From positions 1,496,679 to 1,560,678 of the forward strand of contig JAPDOI010000137.1 of NCBI GenBank assembly GCA_029168955.1: a stretch of 64,000 nt of DNA, in the 5' to 3' direction. A program made the translations under genes and the position numbers. Within the stretch, counting starts at the first letter, position 1, and the number at the start of each line of letters is the position of its first letter. This document shows, piece after piece, positions 55,901 to 64,000 of this stretch. This stretch comes from Aplectana chamaeleonis (lineage: Eukaryota; Nematoda; Chromadorea; Rhabditida; Cosmocercidae). The notes beneath the pieces were generated by a model. It searched no databases. It saw only the letters and a list, made by a program, of their open reading frames with translations, and was not told where the DNA came from.

Positions 55901-58900
55901 TGCAGCCTTCGGCTGCACCGTCAGGCAAGGGAGGTAATCCCCGGGTGGAGGCTGATTTTAGTGTTGGCTGCAATTCGGAGTGGTTTAAATCATTTGAGAC
56001 CCTGGATGGACGGTGCAGCCTTCGGCTGCACCGTCAGGCAAGGAAGGTAATCCCCGGGTGGAGGCTGATTTTAGTGTTGGCTGCAATTCGGAGTGGTTTA
56101 AATCATTTGAGACCCTGGATGGACGGTGCAGCCTTCGGATGCACCGTCAGGCAAGGGAGGTAATCCCCGGGTAGAGGCTGATTTTAGTGTTGGCTGCAAT
56201 TCGGAGTGGTTTAAATCATTTGAGACCCTGGATGGACGGTGCAGCCTCCGGCTGCACCGTCAGGCAAGGAAGGTAATCCCCGGGAGGAGGCTGATTTTAG
56301 TGTTGGCTGCAATTCGGAGTGGTTTAAATCATTTGAGACCCTGGATGGATGGTGCAGCCTTCGGCTGCACCGTCAGGCAAGGAAGGTAATCCCCGGGTGG
56401 AGGCTGATTTTAGTGTTGGCTGCAATTCGGAGTGGTTTAAATCCTTTGAGACCCTGGATGGACGGTGCACCCTTCGGCTGCACCCTCAGGCAAGGGAGGT
56501 AATCACCGGTGGAGGCTGATTTTAGTGTTGGCTGCAATTCGAGTGGTTTAAATCATTTGAGACCCTGATGGACGGTGCAGCCTTCGGCTGCACCGTCAGG
56601 CAAGGAAGGTAATCCCCGGGTGGAGGCTGATTTTAGTGTTGGCTGCAATTCGGAGTGGTTTAAATCATTTGAGACCCTGGATGGACGGTGCAGCCTTCGG
56701 ATGCACCGTCAGGCAAGGGAGGTAATCCCCGGGTGGAGGCTGATTTTAGTGTTGGCTGCAATTCGGAGTGGTTTAAATCATTTGAGACCCTGGATGGACG
56801 GTGCAGCCTTCGGCTGCACCGTCAGGCAAGGGAGGTAATCCCCGGGTGGAGGCTGATTTTAGTGTTGGCTGCAATTCGGAGTGGTTTAAATCATTTGAGA
56901 CCCTGGATGGACGGTGCAGCCTTCGGCTGCACCGTCAGGCAAGGAAGGTAATCCCCGGGTGGAGGCTGATTTTAGTGTTGGCTGCAATTCGGAGTGGTTT
57001 AAATCATTTGAGACCTGGATAGGAACGGTGCAGCCTTCGGATGCACCGTCAGGCAAGGTGGAAGGTAATCCCGGGTGGAGGCTGGATTTTTAGTGTTGGC
57101 TGCACCCGAGTGGTTTAAATCATTTGAGACCGTGGATGGACGGTGCAGCCTTCATTTGAGCTGCACCGTCAGGCAAGGAAGGTAATCCCTGGATGGAGGC
57201 TGATTTTAGTGTTGGCTGCAATTCGGAGTGGTTTAAATCATTTGAGACCCTGGATGGACGGTGCAGCCTTCGGCTGCACCGTCAGGCAAGGGAGGTAATC
57301 CCCGGGTGGAGGCTGATTTTAGTGTTGGCTGCAATTCGGAGTGGTTTAAATCATTTGAGACCCTGGATGGACGGTGCAGCCTTCGGCTGCACCGTCAGGC
57401 AAGGAAGGTAATCCCCGGGTGGAGGCTGATTTTAGTGTTGGCTGCAATTCGGAGTGGTTTAAATCATTTGAGACCCTGGATGGACGGTGCAGCCTTCGGC
57501 TGCACCGTCAGGCAAGGGAGGTAATCCCCGGGTGGAGGCTGATTTTAGTGTTGGCTGCAATTCGGAGTGGTTTAAATCATTTGAGACCGTGGATGGACGG
57601 TGCAGCCTTCGGCTGCACCGTCAGGCAAGGAAGGTAATCCCCGGATGGAGGCTGATTTTAGTGTTGGCTGCAATTCGGAGTGGTTTAAATCATTTGAGAC
57701 CGTGGATGGACGGTGCAGCCTTCGGCTGCACCGTCAGGCAAGGAAGGTAATCCCCGGGTGGAGGCTGATTTTAGTGTTGGCTGCAATTCGGAGTGGTTTA
57801 AATCATTTGAGACCCTGGATGGACGGTGCAGCCTTCGGCTGCACCGTCAGGCAAGGGAGGTAATCCCCGGGTGGGGGCTGATTTTAGTGTTGGCTGCATT
57901 TCGGAGTGGTTTAAATCATTTGAGACCCTGGATGGACGGTGCAGCCTTCGGCTGCACCGTCAGGCAAGGAAGGTAATCCACGGATGGAGGCTGATTTTAG
58001 TGTTGGCTGCAATTCGGAGTGGTTTAAATCATTTAAGACCCTGGATGGACGGTGCAGCCTTCGGCTGCACCGTCAGGCAAGGGAGGTAATCCCCGGGTGG
58101 AGGCTGATTTTAGTGTTGGCTGCAATTCGGAGTGGTTTAAATCATTTGAGACCCTGGATGGACGGTGCAGCCTTCGGCTGCACCGTCAGGCAAGGAAGGT
58201 AATCCCCGGGTGGAGGCTGATTTTAGTGTTGGCTGCAATTCGGAGTGGTTTAAATCATTTGAGACCCTGGATGGACGGTGCAGCCTTCGGCTGCACCGTC
58301 AGGCAAGGAAGGTAATCCCCGGGTGGAGGCTGATTTTAGTGTTGGCTGCAATTCGGAGTGGTTTAAATCATTTGAGACCCTGGATGGACGGTGCAGCCTT
58401 CGGATGCACCGTCAGGCAAGGGAGGTAATCCCCGGGTGGAGGCTGATTTTAGTGTTGGCTGCAATTCGGAGTGGTTTAAATCATTTGAGACCGTGGATGG
58501 TCGGTGCAGCCTTCGGCTGCACCGTCAGGCAAGGAAGGTAATCCCCGGGTGGAGGCTGATTTTAGTGTTGGATGCAATTCGGAGTGGGTTAAATCATTTG
58601 AGACCCTGGATGGACGGTGCAGCCTTCGGCTGCACCGGCAGGCAAGGGGGGTAATCCCCAGGTGGGGGCTGATTTTAGTGTTGGCTGGAAGGCGGAGTGG
58701 TTTAAATCATTTGAGACCCTGGATGGACGGTGCAGCCTTCGGCTGCACCGTCAGGCAAGGGAGGTAATCCCCGGGTGGAGGCTGATTTTAGTGTTGGCTG
58801 CAATTCGGAGTGGTTTAAATCATTTAAGACCCTGAATGGACGGTGCAGCCTTCGGCTGCACCGTCAGGCAAGGAAGGTAATCCCCGGGTGGAGGCTGATT

Positions 58901-61900
58901 TTAGTGTTGGCTGCAATTCGGAGTGGTTTAAATCATTTGAGACCCTGGATGGACGGTGCAGCCTTCGGCTGCACCGTCAGGCAAGGAAGGTAATCCCCGG
59001 GTGGAGGCTGATTTTCATGTTGGCTGCAATTCGCAGTGATTTAAATCATTTGAGACCCTGGATGGACGGTGCAGCCTTCGGCTGCACCGTCAGGCAAGGA
59101 AGGTAATCCCCGGGTGGAGGCTGATTTTAGTGTTGGCTGCAATTCGGAGTGGTTTAAATCATTTGAGACCCTGGATGGACGGTGCAGCCTTCGGCTGCAC
59201 CGTCAGGCAAGGGAGGTAATCCCCGGGTGGAGGCTGATTTTAGTGTTGGCTGCAATTCGGAGTGGTTTTTAAATCATTTGAGACTCCTGGATGGACGGTG
59301 CAGCCTTCGGCTGCCCCGTCAGGCAAGGAAGGTAATCCCCGGGTGGAGGCTGATTTTAGTGTTGGCTGCAATTCGGAGTGGTTTAAATCATTTGAGACCC
59401 TGGATGGACGGTGCAGCCTTCGGCTGCACCGTTAGGCAAGGAAAGTAATCCCCGGGTGGAGGCTGATTTTAGTGTTGGCTGCAATTCGGAGTGGTTTAAA
59501 TCATTTGAGACCGTGGATGGACGGTGCAGCCTTCGGCTGCACCGTCAGGCAAGGAAGGTAATCCCCGGATGGAGGCTGATTTAGTGTTGGCTGCAATTCG
59601 GAGTGGTTTAAATCATTTGAGACCCTGGATGGACGGTGCAGCCTTTCGGATGCACCGTCAGGCAAGGAAGGTAATCCCAGGTGGAGGCTGATTTAGTGTT
59701 GGCTGCAATTCGGAGTGGTTTAAATCATTTGAGACGCTGGACGGACGGTGCAGCCTTCGGCTGCACCGTCAGGCAAGGGAGCTAATCCCCAGGTGGAGGC
59801 TGATTTTAGTGTTGGCTGCAATTCGGAGTGGTTTAAATCATTTGAGACCCTGGATGGACGGTGCAGCCTTCGGCTGCACCGTCAGGCAAGGAAGGTAATC
59901 CCCGGGTGGAGGCTGATTTTAGTGTTGGCTTCAATTCGGAGTGGTTTAAATCGTTTGAGACCCTGGATGGACGGTGCAGCCTTCGGCTGCACCGTCAGGC
60001 AAGGCGAAGGTAATCCCCGGTGGAGGCTGATTTTAGTGTTGGCTGCAATTCGGGAGTGGTTTAAATCATTTGAGACCCTGGATGGACGGTGCAGCCTTCG
60101 GATGCACCGTCAGGCAAGGGAGGTAATCCCGGGTGGAGGCTGATTTTAGTGTTGGCTGCAATTCGGAGTGGTTTAAATCATTTGAGACCCTGGATGGACG
60201 GTGCAGCCTTCGGCTGCACCGTCAGGCAAGGAAGGTAACTCCCCGGGTGGGGGCTGATTTTAGTGTTGGCTGCATTTCGGAGTGGTTTAAATCATTTGAG
60301 ACCCTGGATGGACGGTGCAGCCTTCGGCTGCACCGTCAGGCAAGGGAGGTAATCCCCGGATGGGGGCTGATTTTAGTGTTGGCTGCAATTCGGAGTGGGT
60401 TAAATCATTTGAGACCCTGGATGGACGGGGCAGCCTTTGGCTGCACCGTGAGGCAAGCGAAGGTAATCCCCGGATGGAGGCTGATTTTAGTGTTGGATGC
60501 AATTCGGAGTGGTTTAAATCATTTGAGACCGTGGATGGACGGTGCAGCCTTCGGCTGCACCGTCAGGCAAGGAAGGTAATCCCCGGGTGGAGGCTGATTT
60601 TAGTGTTGGCTGCAATTCGGAGTGGTTTAAATCATTTGAGACCCTGGATGGACGGTGCAGCCTTCGGATGCACCGTCAGGCAAGGAAGGTAATCCCCGGG
60701 TGGGGGCTAATTTTAGTGTTGGCTGCATTTCGGAGTGGTTTAAATCATTTGAGACCCTGGATGGACGGTGCAGCCTCCAGCTGCACCGTCAGGCAAGGAA
60801 GGTAATCCCCGGATGGAGGCTGATTTTAGTGTTGGCTGCAATTCGGAGTGGTTTAAATCATTTGAGACCCTGGATGGACGGTGCAGCCTTCGGCTGCACC
60901 GTCAGGCAAGGGAGGTAATCCCCGGGTGGAGGCTGATTTTAGTGTTGGCTGCAATTCGGAGTGGTTTAAATCATTTGAGACCCTGGATGGACGGTGCAGC
61001 CTTCGGCTGCACCGTCAGGCAAGGGAGGTAATCCCCGGATGGAGGCTGATTTTAGTGTTGGCTGCAATTCGGAGTGGTTTAAATCATTTGAGACCCTGGA
61101 CGGACGGTGCAGCCTTCGGCTGCACCGTCAGGCAAGGGAGGTAATCCCCAGGTGGAGGCTGATTTTAGTGTTGGCTGCAATTCGGAGGGGGTTAAATCGT
61201 TTGAGACGCTGGATGGAAGGTGCAGCCTTCGGATGCGCGGTCAGGCAAGGTAGGTAATCCCGGGGTGGAGGCTGATTTTAGTGTTGGCTGCAATTCGGAG
61301 TGGTTTAAATCATTTGAGACCGTGGATGGACGGTGCAGCCTTCGGCTGCACCGTCAGGCAAGGGAGGTAATCCCCGGGTGGAGGCTGATTTTAGTGTTGG
61401 CTGCAATTCGGAGTGGTTTAAATCATTTGAGACCGTGGATGGACGGTGCAGCCTTTGGGTGCACCGTCAGGCAAGGGAGGTAATCCCCGGGTGGAGGCTG
61501 ATTTTAGTGTTGGCTGCATTTTCGGAGTGGTTTAAATCATTTGAGACCCTGGATGGACGGTGCAGCCTTCGGCTGCACCGTCAGGCAAGGAAGGTAATCC
61601 CGGGTGAGGCTGATTTTAAGTGTTGGCTGCAATTCCGGAGTGGTTTAAATCATTTGAGACCCTGGATGGACGGTGCAGCCTGGATGCACCGTCAGGCAAG
61701 GAAGGTAATCCCCGGATGGAGGCTGATTTTAGTGTTGGCTGCAATTCGAGAGTGGTTTGCAAATCATTTGAGACCCTGGATGGACGGTGCAGCCTTCGGC
61801 TGCACCAGTCAGGCAAGAAAGAGGTAATCCCCGGATGGAGGCTGATTTTAGTGTTGGCTGCACTTCAGAGTGGTTTAAATCATTTTGAGACACTTGGATG

Positions 61901-64000
61901 GACGGTGCAGCCTTCGGCTGCAACCGTCAGGCAAGGAAGGTAATCCCCGGATGGAGGCTGATTTTAGTGTTGGCTGCAATTCGGAGTGGTTTAAATCATT
62001 TGAGACCTTGAATGGACGGGGCAGCCTTCGGCTGCAACCGTCAAAGGCAAAACTGAAATAATCCCAGGTGGAGGCTGATTTTAGTGTTGGCTGCAATTCG
62101 GAGTGGTTTAAATCATTTGAGACCCTAGATGGACGGTGCAGCCTTCGGCTGCACTGTCAGGCAAGAAGGTAATCCCGGATGGAGGCTGATTTTAGTGTTG
62201 GCTGCAATTCGGAGTGGTTTAAATCATTTGAGACCCTGGATGGACGGTGCAGCCTTCGGCTGCACCGTCGAGCAAGGAAGGTAATCCCCGGGTGGGGGGC
62301 TGATTTTAGTGTTGGCTGCAATTCAGGAGTGGTTTAAATCATTTGAGACCCTGGATGGACGGGTGTAGCCTTCGGGATGCACCGTCAGGCAGAAGGAGGT
62401 AATCCACGGGTGGAGGCTGATTTTGAGTGTTGGCTGCAATTCGGAGTGGTTTAAATCATTTGAGACCCTGGATGGACGGTGCAGCCTTCGGCTGCACCGT
62501 CAGGCAAGGGAGGTAATCCCAGGTGGAGGCTGATTTTAGTGTTGGCTACAATTCCAGGTGAGGTGGTTTAAATCATTTGGAGACCGTGGATGGACAGTTA
62601 CTGCAGCCTTTGGCTGCACTGGGCGATCCAGGCTGAGAAAGTAATCCCCGGGTGGAGGCTGGATTTTTAGGTGTTGGCTGCAATTCGGAGTGGTTTAAAT
62701 CATTTGAGACCGTGGATGGACGGGTGCAGCCTTTCGGCTGCACTGTCAGGCAAGGGGAGGTAATCCCCCGGGTGGAGGCTGATTTTTAGTGTTGGCTGCA
62801 ATTCGGAGTGATGGTTTAAATCATTTGTGAGACTGTCGGATGGATCAGTTGCAGCCTTCGGCTGCAATCAAATCAGGCAAGGGGAAGGTAATCCCCGGGT
62901 GGGAGGCTGATTTTAGTGTTGGCTGCAACGTTCAGAGTGGTTTAAATCATTTGAGACCGTGGATGGACGGTGCAGCCTTCGGCTGCACCGTCAGGCAAGG
63001 GAGGTAATCCCTGGGTGTGAGGCTGGATTTTAGTGTTGGCTGCAATTCCGGAGTGGTTTAAATCATTTGAGACCGTGGATGGACGGTGCAGCCTTCGGCT
63101 GCAACCGTCAGGCAAGGAAGGTAATCCACGGGGTGGAAGCTGATTTTAGTGTTGGCTGCATTTGGAGTGGTTTAAATCATTTGAGACCCTGGATGGACCG
63201 GTGCAGCCTTCGGATGCACCGTCAGGCAAGGGGAGGTAATCCCCGGGTGGAGGCTGATTTTAGTGTTGGCTGCAATTCGGAGTGGTTTAAATCATTTGAG
63301 ACCGTGGATGGACGGTGCAGCCTTCGAAAAAGCTTACCGTCAGGTGCAAGGAAAATTAATCCCCGGATGGAGGCTGATTTTAGTGTTGGCTGCAATTCGG
63401 AGTGGTTTAAATCATTTGAGACGTCGGATCCCAGTGCAGCCTTCAGGATGCACCGTCAGGCAACTGAAGGAGGTAATCCCCGGATGAGGCTGATTTTTGG
63501 TGTTGGCTGCAATCTCGGAGTGGTTTAAATCATTTGAGACCCTGGATGGACGGTGCAGCCTTCGGCTGCACCGTCAGTAGGAGGATAGGTAATCCCCGGG
63601 TGGGGGCTGATTTTAGTGTTGGCTGCATTTCGGAGTGGTTTAAATCATTTGAGACCCTAGATGGACGGTGCAGCCTTCGGCTGCACCGTCAGGCAAGGAA
63701 GGTAATCCCCGGGTGGGAGGCTGATTTTAGTGTTGGCTGCAATTCCAGGTGGTTTTAAATCATTTGAGACCCTGGATGGACGGTCCAGCCTTCGGATCCC
63801 TGCACCGTCCAGAGCAAGGGAGAGTAATTCCCGGGTGGAGGCTGATTTTAGCTGTTGGCAGCAATTCGGGAGTGGTTTAAATCATTTTGAGACCGTGGAT
63901 GGACGGTGCAGCCTTCGGCTGCACGCGTCCCAGGCAAGGAAGGTAATCCCCGGATGGAGGCTGGTTTTAGTGTTGGCTGCACTTCGGGTGGTTTAAATCA
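43940..64000 (+). repeat. 113-bp satellite array, about 177 units, runs off the window
   Basis: Regular units of 113 bp start at 44029; a diverged partial unit precedes from about 43940. Landmarks per unit: GGACGGTGCAGCC, TTC, GGCTGCACCGTC (a hairpin with a 12-bp stem GACGGTGCAGCC/GGCTGCACCGTC and a 3-base loop), GCAAGGRAGGTAATCCCCGG, GGCTGATTTTAGTGTTGGCT, GCAWTTCGGAGTGGTTTAAA and TCATTTGAGACCSTGGAT. Main variable sites are C/A in the 3' hairpin arm, GGGAGG/GGAAGG, GGGTGG/GGATGG, GGAGG/GGGGG, CAATTCGG/CATTTCGG and CCCTGG/CCGTGG. The 87-codon frames stepping by 113 bp arise because 113 is not a multiple of three; they are not genes. Irregular units occur near 48290, 50330-50470, 53800-53940, 54190, 56500-56570, 57010-57190, 58600-58700, 59640-59740 and 60000-60470. 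Confidence 0.98.
61500..64000 (+). repeat. irregular distal part of the satellite
   Basis: Unit length varies by several bases and single-base insertions and deletions appear in most units (for example GGGGGGCT, CTGGATTTTTAG, CCTTCGAAAAAGCTTACCG), unlike the even 44-57 kb part. This is either an old array edge or lower-quality consensus near an assembly end. Confidence 0.85.

Noticed and set aside
44029..64000. A very large family of tandem 87-residue genes
   Set aside because: The frames recur every 113 bp in shifting phase, overlap one another and lack unit-level coding logic. They follow from a 113-bp satellite.
44029..64000. A CRISPR-like array of repeats and spacers
   Set aside because: There are no unique spacers. 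The whole 113-bp period is repeated, and the context is eukaryotic.

Overview
The window looks like repeat-dense nuclear DNA from a nematode, possibly a strongylid or other rhabditid. The species is inference. The evidence is a Tc5-type transposon with a TNA target duplication and 59-63 bp introns ending in TTTACAG or TTTTTAG, two mariner copies, a CR1/jockey-like reverse transcriptase fragment, and low coding density. I found no convincing host gene, rRNA or functional tRNA. Every recognisable protein is encoded by a mobile element.

Layout. 0.2-2.4 kb: a Tc5-like element with 472-bp inverted ends and a spliced DDD transposase on the minus strand. 3-6 kb: small fold-back elements and one truncated MITE. 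6.2-8.6 kb: hAT-like copy A (2452 bp, 8-bp target duplication GCGAGGGT), itself hit by a TTAA-flanked MITE. 9.5-10.7 kb: a complete mariner with good ends but a frameshifted transposase. 10.9-14.1, 20.7-22.2, 26.4-29.5, 37.4-38.9 and 41.4-42.1 kb: diverged copies of one non-coding dispersed repeat (here called family R), all in the same orientation and used as landing sites by MITEs. 12-18 kb: many short palindromic elements. 23.2-25.3 kb: a 37-bp triplication, a TGTA microsatellite and a 1.56-kb minisatellite of 21-bp units that is open in several frames. 30.0-34.1 kb: a three-level nest in which a non-LTR reverse transcriptase is split by a MULE-like element (9-bp duplication), which is in turn split by hAT-like copy B (8-bp duplication). 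Removing the inserted DNA and one duplication rejoins the reverse transcriptase reading frame exactly. 35.8-37.3 kb: three MITEs in a row. 40.8-41.4 kb: a second, degraded mariner of a different subfamily. 42.6-43.0 kb: a MITE of the same family as the one inside hAT copy A.

43.9-64.0 kb, nearly a third of the window, is a tandem satellite of 113-bp units (about 177), each carrying a 12-bp-stem hairpin. The array is homogeneous for about 17 kb and then becomes irregular, with many small indels, towards the window edge. The many 87-residue reading frames in it are a consequence of the period, not genes.

The parts do not form a cooperating pathway. The window reads as a layered record of transposition next to a satellite block. 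The best-supported novel material is the nested insertion, the palindrome-bearing hAT-like family, the AGGCA/TTAA MITE group and the hairpin satellite.
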